Positions 53,164-64,000 of a DNA stretch of 64,000 nt are shown one piece after another. Source of the stretch: Xenopus tropicalis (lineage: Eukaryota > Chordata > Amphibia > Anura > Pipidae); the NCBI RefSeq assembly GCF_000004195.4, contig NC_030679.2, positions 15,618,712 through 15,682,711 of the forward strand, in the 5' to 3' direction. Position 1 is the first letter of the stretch, and each line of letters starts with the position of its first letter. Both the position numbers and the translations under genes were made by a program. A model generated the notes under the pieces. The model was not told the DNA's origin. It was given only the letters and a program-made list of their open reading frames with translations, and did not search any database.

Positions 53164-56100
53164 ATGTTGGGTTGAAAACACCAACATACTGTTCTTCGAC
53201 TTTAGCTTCTTCTTCCGCTTCTTCTTCCGCTTCTTCTTCTTCTTAGCGCCCCCCATTTTCTAAACGCTACTCCTCCTACAGTTTTAGGGGTACAATACCC
53301 AAACTCCCCACACATCTTCGCCCTATAGCAGAGCAGGTTGCTTGTGCTTTTCTAAGCGATCCGGCCCCCCGTCTTTCTGTGGCGCAGCTCCGAACCCCCC
53401 AATTTTCCCATTGACTTTGACAGGGAAGATTTTCAAACTGCTTCCACACTTACAGCTTTGAAGCTACACCCCCCAAACTTGAATGACATAATCATGGGGT
53501 CACCCCGAATGAAGCAGCAACATTTGTTGGATGACCCCAAAGTGGGAGGGGCCAACAACAGCCAATCAAATTTTAATCATTGACTTTAATGGGGAAATTG
53601 AAACTGCTGCCAATCTTACAGCTTTGAGGCTACACTCCCCAAACTTGAATCACATAGTCATGGGCTCAGCCTGAATGAAAATAGGATGATTATTGGATGC
53701 CCAAAAGTGGGCGGAGCTGTGAACCGCCAATCAGATTTTACCTATTGATTTGGTGGATATTCAACCTGCTGCCATTCTCACGGTAATAACACCAGGGTCC
53801 CCAAACTTTTTACACTTGGTCACTAGGGGACTGCAGTTTAAGTTTTGAAAAGTGGGCGGAGCCACCAACAGCCAATCAAATTTCACCTATTGATTTTTAT
53901 TGGTTTGATGCCAGATTTTCCAAACTTTGCACAGTCACTGGGTGACTACACATTCAGGTTTTTTTTTTTAAACCTGCAAAGTGGGAGGGGCCAACAGCAG
54001 CCAATCATATTGTACCCATTGACTTTTATGGGGAAATTGAAACTGCTGCCAGTCTTACAGCTTTGAGGCTACTCTCCCCAAACTTGAATCACACTGTTAT
54101 GGGCTCAGCCTGAATTAAAATATGATGATTGTTGGATGCCCAAAAGTGGGCGGAGATGTGAACAGCCTATCAGATTTTACCTATTGACTTGGCAGAAATC
54201 CAACCTGCTGCCATTCTCACAGTAATAACACCGGGGTCCCCAAACTTTGCAGAGGCACCAAGTAACTGTGGTTCAAGGTAAGAAAAAGTGGGCGGAGCCA
54301 CCAACAGCCAACCAGAGTTTACCTATTGACTTTCAATGGGGAAATTCAACCTGCTGCCATTCTCACAGAATTAATACCAGGGTCCCCAAACTTTTCACAG
54401 TTGGTCACTAGGGGACTGCAATTTTAGTTTTGAAAAGTGGGCGGAGCCACCAACAGCCAATCAGAGTTTACCTATTGACTTTCAATGGGGAAATTCAACC
54501 TGCTGCCATTCTCACATAATTAACACCAGGGTCCCCAAAATTTTCACACTTGGTCACTAGGGGACTGCAATTTTAGTTTTGAAAAGTGGGCAGAGCCACC
54601 AACAACCAATCAGATTTCACCTATTGATTTTTATTGGTTTGTTGCCAGGCTTCCCAAACTTTGCATAGTCAGACACTGGGTGACTGCGCATTTAAAATTT
54701 TTTGTATTTTTGTAAGTGGGTGGAGCCACCAACAGCCAATCAGATTTTACCTATTGACTCTAAATGGGGAAATTCAACCTGCTGCCATTCTCACAGTATT
54801 AACACCAGGGTCCCCAAACTTTTCACAGTTGGTCACTAGAGGACTACAGTTTTAGTTTTGAAAAAGTGGTTGGGGCCACCAACAGCCAATCAGATTTCAC
54901 CTATTGAATTTTATTGGTTTGATGCCAGAGTTCGCAAACTTTGCACAGTCAGTCACTGCGTGACTTTGTACTCAAGGTTAGAAAAAGTGGACGGGGCCGC
55001 CAAAAGCCAATCACATTTCTTTCATTGTTTTCAGTGGGAAAATTTTAACTGCTGCCATTCTCACATGTTTAATGTCAGGGTCCCCAAACTTTGCACAGTT
55101 TGTCACTATGTGACTATGTTCCAAGTTCAGAAAAGTGGGTGGGGCCAACAACAACCAATAAGATATCACCTATAGACTTCATATGTCTAAAATTTAAACT
55201 GCGGCCATTCTTTAAATATTAATACTAAGGTCTCCAAACTTTGCAGAGCTAGTCACCTGGTAACTGCAGTTCAGAGTTAGAAAAAGTGGGTAGAGCCAAC
55301 AACAGCCAATCAGATTTTACCAATTGATTTTCAATGGGAAATTCAACCTGCTGCCATTCTCACAGTATTAACACCAGGGTCACTAGGGAACTGCATTTTT
55401 AGGTTTTGTAAAAGTGGGTGGAGCCACCAACAGCCAATCAGATTTCACCTATTGAATTTTTTTGGTTTATATTTAAAATGTTGCTTTTCTCACACTATTT
55501 ATGTCAGGGTTCCCAAACAAGTGGGAGGAGCCACCAACAGCCAATACATTTCTACCCATTAGATTTCATTGGTTTATATTTAAACTGATGCCATTATTTA
55601 AATATTAATTCCAGGGTTGTTAAAGTTTCCAGAGTTAGTCACTGGGTATTTGCCATTCAAATTTAGAAAAAAGTGGGCGGAGCCACCAACAGCCAATAAC
55701 ATTTCACCTATTTACTTTCAATGGTGAAGTGTAAAATGCTGTCAGCCTCACAATGAATGCCTGAGTCCCCAAAATTTGCAAAGTTGGCCACTGGGGGACT
55801 GCAGTTCAAAAATAGGAAAAGTAGGTTGGGCCACTAAGAGCCAATCAGATTTCATCCATTAAATTTTATTGGTTTAAATTTAAAATGCTGTAATTCTCAC
55901 ACTATTTATGCCAGGGTGCCCACTGTTTGTCACTGGGTGACTTCGACTCAAGGTTAGAAAAAGTGGGCGGAACCACCAACCACAATTCACCTATTGACTT
56001 TTATTGGTTTAAATTTTAATTGCTGCCGTTCTATTACTATTAATCCTAGGGCTCCTAAACTTCGCAGAGTTAGTCACTGGGTAACTGCAGTTCCAGGTTA

Positions 56101-56299
56101 GAAAAAGGGGGTGGAGCCACCAACCGCCAATCAGATGTCGTTGACTTTTAGTGGGGAAATTTAAGTTGCTGCCATTCAGACACTATTAAAACCAGGGTCC
56201 CCAAACTTTGCACAGTGGTTTTTACTGTATAACTGTGGTCCAAGGTTAGAGAAAGTGGGCAGAGCCCATTCAGTGACTTCATGTTTTTCAACCCAACAT
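53164..56299. mobile_element. Candidate non-autonomous transposon made of ~142-bp units
   Basis: A perfect 15-bp inverted repeat, ATGTTGGGTTGAAAA, lies at 53164-53178 and inverted at 56285-56299, exactly outside the degenerate tandem array. Left interior has TTCTTCTTCCGC triplet runs. No transposase and no clear target duplication. Confidence 0.5.
53420..56275. repeat. Diverged tandem array of ~142-bp units, about 19 copies
   Basis: Each unit has CCCCAAACTTTGCACAGT-like, GTCACTGGGTGACTGCAG-like and GTGGGCGGAGCCACCAACAG plus CCAATCAGATTTCACC-like segments. GCCAATCA-type words recur near 53570, 53728, 53870, 54000, 54163, 54308, 54455, 54602, 54737, 54887, 55007, 55148, 55303, 55433, 55541, 55692, 55843 and 56128, with spacing 110-165 bp. 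Early units (53.4-54.1 kb) differ in their left half (CAGCTTTGAGGCTAC). Confidence 0.88.
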
Positions 56300-56357
56300 G
56301 AAGTTTGTTCTCAAACTTCCCTTTCTAGTTTAGTTTTAGAATTTAATTGTCTTGTCT

Positions 56358-56625
56358 TTAAAGAGATACTGACACCAGACATTAAACCTTTTTTACATCT
56401 ATCATAACATTGGCTTTGCATGCCAATTTAAATTTTGCCTTAAATGTATTTGACCAATGTTTTTACATTCCCTATCTAATCCCTTATGTTTCTCTATGAG
56501 GGGGCTGCCATATTTGTGCTCCTGTTGTTTGTTAGTTTGTTAGCATTAGAATCTATAACTGACAGGTTAAGGACAATATACATTCAGATTTTGAAGAATT
56601 GTTTTTTGTGTCAGTATCACTTTAA
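56358..56625. mobile_element. T2-type MITE, GAGATACTGACACC subfamily
   Basis: TTAAAGAGATACTGACACCA at the left and GTGTCAGTATCACTTTAA at the right, TTAA at both edges. ~268 bp, non-coding. Confidence 0.88.
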
Positions 56626-56749
56626 GAAAGTTCCCAAGAGGTTCCAAAATGTCAGCATGATTTGAATTTTAAAATAAAAGAGTACAACTATGTCAATATA
56701 TTTATAGCATTTTACCCAGAACTCAGATGTAGCAGCTCCACATTGCATG

Positions 56750-56754
<5 letters not shown>

Positions 56755-56809
<55 letters not shown>
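56755..56809. repeat. (TA)n microsatellite
   Basis: About 27 uninterrupted TA dinucleotides. Confidence 0.98.
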
Positions 56810-56812
<3 letters not shown>

Positions 56813-57431
56813 AAACACAAGAAATTAATATGAAATGTACCATTATTGCTAAAAGCTGTGATTCCCATTATTAGCAGCTGAAAATTGCCTGATAATGCAC
56901 TTCTTCTTTTAGCCAGATAGATCAATTATTAGAAAGCAGCATGTACTAATTGCAAGGGGACATTGATGAATGGGCCGACAGTGACAGTCCTTTGTTGCAC
57001 AGGATGTGATGAGTGGATCTGGGGCAGCTTCTGACTTTCTATGGGTCTCATTCCTGAAGGAGCTTGAATATTTGCTATAATTCCCCTAAGAAAGATAAGA
57101 CATATAACAATACAGAAATGTCATTTTTGCTTTGAGGACTATTCTACAACCGACGTGCCCTAAATTCCTTAAAATCTATCTGCTCCCTAAAACAAAAGCT
57201 GGTAAGTAAGAGGGCTCTAATAAAACCAGCACTGTGTGCAATGTGCAATATTCAGAAACAAATTGCCCTGTTTTCTACCTACACTGCAGAGTGTTTTCCC
57301 ACAGAATTCTGGCATCATGTTGTCTTCTAAATAGAATGTGTGATTTGCCAACATGAATGCAAATTAGCTGGAACTAGATGGAGGCAGAAGATGACTTGTG
57401 TCTAGGGTGCAATGGGGGGGGGGGGAAGTAC

Positions 57432-58160
57432 TGTAGGGACCCATAGGGTTAATATGCAGGATAAATGTATCTAGTTGGTATTCACATATACCTTATTATT
57501 GGTTGGAGGCTAGACCACACCCTACCACACTTTAATATAGTGATAGGAAAGGGGTGTATCTTCCTTCTTGGGTTACAGCAACTATTCTGTGTGGATGCTT
57601 CTTGAGCCTGGGATCCACAGCGGCTCAGAAGTGTTAGGCCCTAAGGGGACAATACCCTTAGTGAAGTTGGGGACAGGGCCCCGTTAATGAGGTAAAACTA
57701 GAACAGGTTAACTAATATCATAGCACTTTCTAGGAAAGTGAGGAAGGTAGAACTTATATAGAAAAAGCAGCTCATTTGCTCCATCTAGGAGAGAAGAGTA
57801 AAGGAGTAGTCTCCTACAGGCTTACTTGCCTTAGATTAGGGACACAGAAGTGCTAGGGACATAGGCCAGCAATTAACCCTGCCCAACCTCTTGATGAGAA
57901 GGGATAAATCGTGAGCTTGCCTCCTATCACTCTGTTGGTTTTCTTACCCTGCCCAACCTCTTTATGAGAAGGGATAAACCGGAAGACACCATACTTCAAC
58001 TGCGTAATCTGCTTTAACATCAATTGTGGTGCTGCATGCCTGTTTTACCTCATCTGAGTGAGTATTGATTTGCCCTGCATTACCACCTTTGTCTTGGACA
58101 AATAAACAGTTACTTTGTTTTGCAAGAGCTCCTGGCGTCAATTCTATCATTTGCATTACA
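57432..58160 (+). mobile_element. Candidate LTR (TG...CA)
   Basis: Starts TGTAGGGACCC and ends GCATTACA. An AATAAA at ~58105 lies 55 bp from the right edge, followed by a GTTTTGCAAGAGCTCCTGGC U5-like stretch, and the bases after the edge (TGGCAGTGGGA) resemble a primer-binding site. No coding sequence or second LTR is seen and flanks do not form a target duplication. An internal duplication of CCCTGCCCAACCTCTT-GATGAGAAGGGATAAA occurs at 57887 and 57946. Confidence 0.4.
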
Positions 58161-58318
58161 CAGTGGCAGTGGGAGGTATAGTTTAACAACATCCTCCAGT
58201 TGTTTCTCCCACATAACGGAGGCCCATCCTGTTGCATGAGAGTCGCATGTAAGCCTTGCTCTACTACTAGCCTGCTTATTAACCACATATAGCCAAAATA
58301 GTATGTATGTATACTGTA

Positions 58319-58730
58319 TAATGTATGTATATCTTTATTTATAAACGCTACTTATGTACGCAGTGCTGTACAGTAGAATACATTAATACAAACAGGGTTT
58401 TAATAAGATAATAATAGATAAATACAAAGTACAACAATGTATGTATGTATGTATGTATATCTTTATTTATAAAGCGCTACTCATGTACGCAGCGCTGTAC
58501 AGTAGAATACATTAATACAAACAGGGAGTTAAGATAATAGATAAATACAAAGTATAATAATAAATACAGATAAATACAGCAGCAATAAGTTAAGAGTCGA
58601 GGACATAAGAGGAAGGAGGTCCCTGCCCCGTAGAGCTTACAATCTATATGGGAGGGTAACTAACAGACACAAATAGGCAAATATAAGTGCTGTAGGTCAC
58701 AGTGGGTCACACTACAATATAAGTGCCAGT
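58319..58730 (-). mobile_element. L2 3' UTR with duplicated tail
   Basis: GTATATCTTTATTTATAAAC/GCGCTAC, TGTACGCAGCGCTGTACAG and AATACATTAATACAAACAGG occur twice (58319-58440 and 58450-58560). They are followed by GTAGAGCTTACAATCTATAT and GGGAGGGTAAC. Confidence 0.8.
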
Positions 58731-59691
58731 TCCCAGATCAGGTGCTGGGCGAGTGCTCCAAAAGGTAGTCTTTAACCTTAGTTTTAAAAAGACTGGGGGA
58801 GGATTCTCTCCGGAGGAAATCAGGGAGGGCATTCCAAATGTAGGGGGCAGCCAGGCAGAATGGTTTAAGACGGGAAACCGCAGTAGTTGTGGGGGGCGCA
58901 ACCAAACGATTGCTCTGCGATTCCTCGAAGGAGTCGGCCGGGAACATACGGAGACACAAGGGACGAGATGTAGTGAGGGGCAGAGGAATGGAGGGCTTTG
59001 AAGGTTAGGAGAAGAAGTTTGTAGGATATTCTTTGTTTGATAGGAAGCCACGACAAGGACTTTAGCAGGGGAAGGGCCTGAACTCTCCTGGATGAGAGGA
59101 GGAGAATTCTGGCAGCAGTGTTTAATATAGACTGTAGGGGGGAAAGATGGGAGTTAGGGAGGCCGGTTAGTAGCAGGTTGCAGTAATCCAGTCGTGACAG
59201 GATGAGAGCATGCATGAGCAGCTTAGCTGTTACAGTAGAAAGAAAGGGACGGATTTGCGTAAGAAAACGTGACAGGTTTTGACAGTGGAGTTAATGTGGT
59301 TAGAAAAGGAGAGACTGGAGTCAAAGATCACCCCCAAACAACGCGCCGAATCAACGGGGTTGATGAGGGTGCCATCAATAGAGATAGAAAAGGGGGGGGT
59401 AGGACCAGGCTTAGGCGGAAAAATCATTAGTTCAGTTTTTGTTAGGTTGAGTTTGAGTTGGCGTTGGTTCATCCAGTTAGATATAGCCAGGAGGCAGTTA
59501 GAGCTTTGAGTCTCAGTTTCAGCTGTTAATGAAGGGGTCGGCAGATAAATTTGGATATCATCAGCATACAGATGGTATTTGAAGCCAAATGAACGGATGA
59601 GATCTCCCAAAGACAGCGTGTAGAGGGAGAACAACAACGGCCCAAGTGCAGAGCCTTGGGGTACCCCCACAATAAATACAGATAGATACAA
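58730..59691 (-). pseudogene. L2-type LINE reverse transcriptase relic
   Basis: Frame 59230-59691 carries [17 protein letters not shown], the catalytic YADDIQIYL and [16 protein letters not shown]. Frame 58865-59215 carries LSRLDYCNLLLTGLP, LQSILNTAARILL and WLPIKQRISYKLLLLTFKAL; frame 58738-58959 carries the C-terminal APYIWNALPDFLRR. Two frameshifts break the protein. Motifs are of the L2 clade, distinct from the CR1 copies. Confidence 0.88.
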
Positions 59692-59860
59692 GATAAATAC
59701 AGCTGCAATAAGTTAAGAGTCAAGGACACAAAAGGAAGGAGGTCCCTGCCCCGTAGAGCTTACAATCTATATGGGAGGGTAACTTGCAGACACAAATAGG
59801 CAAATGCGGTATAAGTGCTGTAGGTCACAGTGGTTGACATTACAATATAAGTATTACAGT
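59668..59860 (-). mobile_element. Second L2 3' UTR copy, head-to-tail
   Basis: Repeats 58555-58725 (AGCTGCAATAAGTTAAGAGT, GGAGGTCCCTGCCCCGTAGA, ATAAGTGCTGTAGGTCACAG), so a 5'-truncated L2 copy abuts the RT relic in the same orientation. Confidence 0.8.
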
Positions 59861-60905
59861 ACCTATTCTGCCTACCACTAGTTCACTACCAGGAGGGGAA
59901 AGGTGGCACTCACTGGTGGCAGTTGAGGATCCAATGTTGGTGGTATGACAAGCGCTGGTATTTTCTGTACAAATGTAACAAGCATGGTGATTTTTGGTGT
60001 TGGCATCACCCCCGAGGTAACGGGTGAAAGGGGGGGGGCGAAATCATCCTGCTCATTACCTTTATGGACAAAAACGTCGGCACTTGATCCTCGTACCGCC
60101 AACATCAGATCCTTAATTGTCTGATCAAGGAAGGCTTGCCTTGGACACTCTCACAGCTTGCAGGACACTGCAAATTAGCATCTGGGAGAAATTAGTTTTG
60201 GGAGAAATCCTGGTAGGCCCCCTAGTATTTGTAAGAAAGGTTTGCACATGTGGCGCAGGGGGCTTGGTAATCAATATTATTGGGGGTTGTGGTCAGTTTG
60301 GTGTTGTTGTCCCTTGAGCTTAGGTCGTCCAGTGGGTCCACGGGTCCTCATCAATCCAAAATCTATTCTTGGTGCTGCTGGACTACAGTCCCCAAATAAC
60401 CCTTAATAATGTTGTTTGGTTTACACAATATTTAACAATGTTTACTGTTCCTTTAACAATAAAGAAATTGCCTTCTTAATACAGTGAAGAAAAATATTTA
60501 TTCCCCCTTTCGTAGGAAATCTGCAATGCAAACCAGATCTGAGTCGCTGTCTTTGTCAGTTATTAAAAAGACGCCAGTTATTAATTATTGAACATTTTCA
60601 AACTTTATGCAGCCGCAGTTCATAGTGAATTAATCTGGCAAAATAAAGTTGCGCTGAATCATCGAGAAATACAAGAGTTTGGCAAGTTCTGCTGAAATCT
60701 GAAAGTTAATGAAAATTACAACTAAACTACAACTAAACAAAAAAAAAAAGATGAAAAAGGTGATTCCCACGGCAAACTCAGCAAAGAAATTAGAGAAGAA
60801 AACTTAATTTTCCTTTCTGCAAGAGAATTAATGGCTTCAAACAATCTGACTGCTTCTACTAATGTGATTTGTTAGTGGTATTTTCCATAGGAGCCCTGGA
60901 TTCTA
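59861..60905. other. No gene; possible conserved non-coding block at 60490-60800
   Basis: No domain-bearing frame or repeat recognised. 60490-60800 is repeat-free and rich in TTAAT words. Confidence 0.3.
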
Positions 60906-61152
60906 TTACATAGTAACATAGTAAGTTGGGTTGAAAAAAGACATACGTCCATCAAGTTCAACCATAATGCCTATACCTAACCTGCCTAACTACAAGTTGA
61001 TCCAGAGGAAGGCAAAAAACCCCATCTGAAACCTCTCTAATTTGCCTCAGAGGGGAAAAAATTCCTTCCTGACTCCAAGATGGCAATCGGACCAGTCCCT
61101 GGATCAACTTGTACTAAGAGCTATCTCCCATAACCGTGTATTCCCTCACTAT
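60906..61152 (-). mobile_element. CR1 3' UTR fragment
   Basis: TACATAGTAACATAGTAAGT tail, TTGAAAAAAGACATACGTCC, GATCCAGAGGAAGGC and TATCTCCCATAACC are collinear with 26614-26850. It stops before the coding region, so it is a short 5'-truncated insertion. Confidence 0.88.
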
Positions 61153-62321
61153 TGCTCCGTACTGCGTGACAGAGCTCCACACACTAAAGTGTTTGCGTTC
61201 CCTTTATTAAGAAAAAATAAAAGTACCTTTTTTTCTCAGTTTGGTGGAAAAAGACCAAGTCCACATAAAAGGTGGTTTATTCACTCACCTTGACAGTAAC
61301 CTCACAAGAGATGTAAACCTCCTCTAACACATTTTCCAATATCAGAAGTTTGTTGAATGTTTCCCTTTTTTTTCCCAAGAGGTTTTTATATGCTCAGAAC
61401 ATATTTTTTTTTTTTTCTGAGCCTTTCCCTTCTTTGCCACGGTTTCCTTCTTATGATCCTATAAGAAAGATCAGTTCTGTGCTGACAGCTGACGTGACAG
61501 AATAATGACTTACTGGGCCAAGGAGGCGAAGCAGGAGATTGATGAATTTTGGAAGTAAACGTTTTTTGAACATTTTATTAACTCTTCCTCATATAATGTT
61601 AAATCGTGTTATTGTTAAAAATCAATAATTCATTAAATAAATCAGTTTGTAGGAAAACTAAAGCCTGTAACAGATTATGGTTGGAAATATTTTATTTTAT
61701 AATCTGAATTTATTGTGCCAGCCCAGAGGATCTGCAGCCCTACAACAGTAAGGAACTCCCTCAGGAACTCCCCATCTTGGATCTTGTTAGGCTATTTTTC
61801 GTGTGCTGGTGGTACTGCACATGCTCAGTGTACCCCCAAACAGTGTAGGTCTCAATAAATATATATTGCATAAACAAACCCATATGTAAAACCCTGCTTC
61901 ATCTAAATAACCCATTTTCAAATAGCATGTACTATTGGGTATTCCTAAAAGAATTAAGGGCCGCCCCCTGAGATCATAGGATTCACAGTGCACACAAACA
62001 AGCCAACACACACATACATTCTAGGCCCAATCAGTCAATTAATGGACACAGTTCTGCCTTTTGCTTCCACACTACTTCCTGTTACAGTTAGAGCTGCATT
62101 ATTTCCTGAGGGAGCACATAGCCCATCACTAAATGGTGGATCAATGGAAAAGATCTAATATTTACTGGTATATACAGTATATATATATATTCCAGTTTGG
62201 TGAGATTCTTTAATAGGTGACAACATAATATAAATTATACATTGGTTCAGTATTCATTTCGAGGAGGGGGGGTGGTATAGTCTTCCTTTCAGAAGCTAAG
62301 CTTAGAGAGTGTGGGAAACCA
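61153..62321. other. No gene or clear repeat recognised
   Basis: AT-rich with short frames only; TATATATATA near 62175-62190. Confidence 0.45.
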
Positions 62322-62845
62322 TTAAAGGGGACCTGTCACCTTAGGAAATAATTCCAAATTGTTTTCTATTTTGTTTGTCAAGCAAAATAAACTTTACTAA
62401 CACTATATAAATTGTTTTCATCTTATTTTCTTCTGCCTTGGAATTCACAATTGCAGTAAGCAGGCAGGCACCATTTTGTGGGTACTGTTATCAAAGCAGG
62501 CATTGCATCCTGCCAATATCTTGTTTCTGTGCCAGTATGGGGGGACCTGATGCCCTTGTCCATGCACTGGTTACATAATTACATGGTGAAGAGGGAAGGG
62601 GAATGTGAGGAGGGCAGCAACATCTAAGAAGTTCTGAATTGAAAGTAAAAGTAACTGTTTGCCACATCTCTATGCCTAAGGCATAGAGGCGGGGCAGGCA
62701 ATATGTGACTGACACTTGGGATTTTTAAATGCTTTTAGAATGGGTATGGATGTGGTAATAAAAAAATGATTTGGGGTTTCTTATTTAATTTGAAAAGGGC
62801 TTTTATTATACAGCTTTTTATGTCTGGGTGACAGGTCCACTTTAA
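62322..62845. mobile_element. T2-type MITE, GGACCTGTCACC subfamily, copy 2
   Basis: TTAAAGGGGACCTGTCACC to GGTGACAGGTCCACTTTAA. Collinear with 18049-18541; slightly longer because of an added AAAGTAAAAGTAACTGTTTG segment near 62642. Confidence 0.9.
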
Positions 62846-62872
62846 GCTATGCAAAGGCACAAACCTTGGTAA

Positions 62873-62879
<7 letters not shown>

Positions 62880-62909
<30 letters not shown>
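62880..62909. repeat. (TA)n microsatellite
   Basis: About 15 TA dinucleotides. Confidence 0.95.
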
Positions 62910-62910
<1 letters not shown>

Positions 62911-63839
62911 CTGTTGAAAAAATTATCTTTCACCCTGCAATAACTTGATTTTTAGTATAAATTTTCCTTTGATTACATGGTGTGCAAGATTGCTGATTAA
63001 AATAAAAGCCATAACTAACATCAATTTTTATTCCACGGGCTATCATCTATTAACAGTGACAATGCACACACTGGGTTTTATCTAAAATAATGTCTATTAT
63101 AGCCTATGGGGACATGTGAAAACAGCAGGGAGCTATTTACCCATAAATTCAATTAAATATAGCACAAAATCAGCAACTAGCACTAGCAAGACCAATGTGC
63201 TGTGCCATTATCTCCCTTGGAGGAACCATCTAGGGCCACTATGGAAAGTCTTTTCAACAATAAAAATATCAATTTGTGCTTGAAAATGGTTATGATTAAT
63301 TAATAGTTTGAAAAAAAATGGGAAAAATAGTTCATTTAACTCTTATATGAGTAGGTTGCCCATCTGGCATAGTCATGGTTAAAAGCCCTCCTTTTGTTCA
63401 TCCACAGATGATGAAGAGGAGGGTTCCCTGTCTGTAACAGATCAGCGTGACTTCCAGGCAGGAACAAATATGAAATGACTCATTACTTTGCTGTTTCTCT
63501 CCATTCATTCACATTTCCCCGTCAGAAATATCCTCTTCCTTGAAAATTTGACTGTCTACATTCTAAGTAAGATGGAACAATTTTGCTTTACTGTGGTGCA
63601 CAATATCAAAGCACACATTTTTCAACACTTACCGGGGTGACAACTTATTTATCTGCCAAGAATTTGTGGGTAAAAACAGCAGAATTATAACTGGAAAGAT
63701 TTCCTTTTGCAAACAATTCCTAAATCCACACTGTAATTCATGCATGTTATCGGGGGTTTCCAGGCTTGATCCTTCTCTTGTCTTTAAAAGCAAGTAATGC
63801 ACTGAATCCAATATTTGTTTTAGCATCCAGTCAAATATC
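62910..63839. other. No gene recognised
   Basis: Only short frames. A splice-like CATCCACAG at 63402-63411 precedes a short acidic frame, without further support. Confidence 0.4.
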
Positions 63840-64000
63840 AGCTCCTTGACATGTTCAACCTTCTGCCTTTATATGGTTATGGAACCCCTCTGTAAATTCT
63901 AATATCCTTATAATTTACGGTAGAGGGTACATTATGCCTTATAATAGATGAGTGATATTCAGAGTTCCCTGTATAACTCAGCCTGCAGCCTTGTTCAATT
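63840..64000. repeat. Start of a ~127-bp tandem repeat (same family as 45.2 kb)
   Basis: Contains ATCCTTATAATTTACGGTAG, GAGTGATATTCAGAGTTCCC and AACTCAGCCTGCAGCCTTGT, as at 45330-45450; it continues beyond the window. Confidence 0.8.

Noticed and set aside
53071..53256. Lysine-rich 61-residue frame
   Set aside because: Product of TTCTTCTTCCGC triplet runs at the left edge of the 142-bp array.
56617..56925. Frames with YIYIYI runs (also at 45953-46201)
   Set aside because: Translations of (TA)n microsatellites.
63402..63480. Possible short exon after CATCCACAG
   Set aside because: A donor and a partner exon are lacking, and the peptide could not be matched to a known neighbour of MTERF2.
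34442..64000. CRY1 or TMEM263 exons, the neighbours of MTERF2 in mammals
   Set aside because: No frame on either strand shows their recognisable motifs; they must lie outside the window or in exons too short to see.

Overview
This window is vertebrate DNA, almost certainly from a frog of the genus Xenopus. The evidence is internal: TTAA-flanked T2-type MITEs beginning TTAAAGG, an animal DIRS retrotransposon, CR1 LINEs with 8-bp 3' tail repeats, a TA-flanked ACAGGTATAGG repeat, and one gene whose protein reads as the mitochondrial transcription termination factor family member MTERF2. X. tropicalis and X. laevis cannot be separated from the sequence alone. Homology statements rest on remembered family motifs, not on a search.

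Layout. 1-5.4 kb: a DIRS element on the minus strand with inverted terminal repeats and open gag, RT-RNase H and tyrosine-recombinase frames; gag appears to need removal of an 80-bp intron. 5.6-14 kb: palindromic MITEs, L2-type 3' ends and several tandem arrays. 14.5-15.9 kb: a decayed Penelope-like element with RT and GIY-YIG remnants. 17-22 kb: four MITEs of at least three types. 22.2-29.2 kb: one plus-strand CR1 LINE broken by a T2-type palindrome (itself carrying a second transposon filled with a 31-bp minisatellite) and by two minus-strand CR1 copies. The second of these copies makes a 1.25-kb inverted repeat with its host.

34.4-35.6 kb: MTERF2, minus strand, one coding exon, the only clear host gene. 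A CpG-rich stretch near 44.6 kb may be its promoter. 38.3-44.1 kb: a CATACC-ended transposon holding a nearly complete CR1 LINE with both ORFs open. 45-64 kb: mostly non-coding, with a 3-kb array of about 142-bp units bounded by a 15-bp inverted repeat, a possible LTR, an L2 reverse-transcriptase relic and more MITEs.

The mobile elements do not act as one pathway; the window is a layered record of insertions around MTERF2. The most useful observations are the in-frame intron of the DIRS gag, the frame-preserving TTAA insertion in the LINE, the intact CR1, the 142-bp array bounded by inverted repeats, and the nested inverted duplication next to MTERF2.
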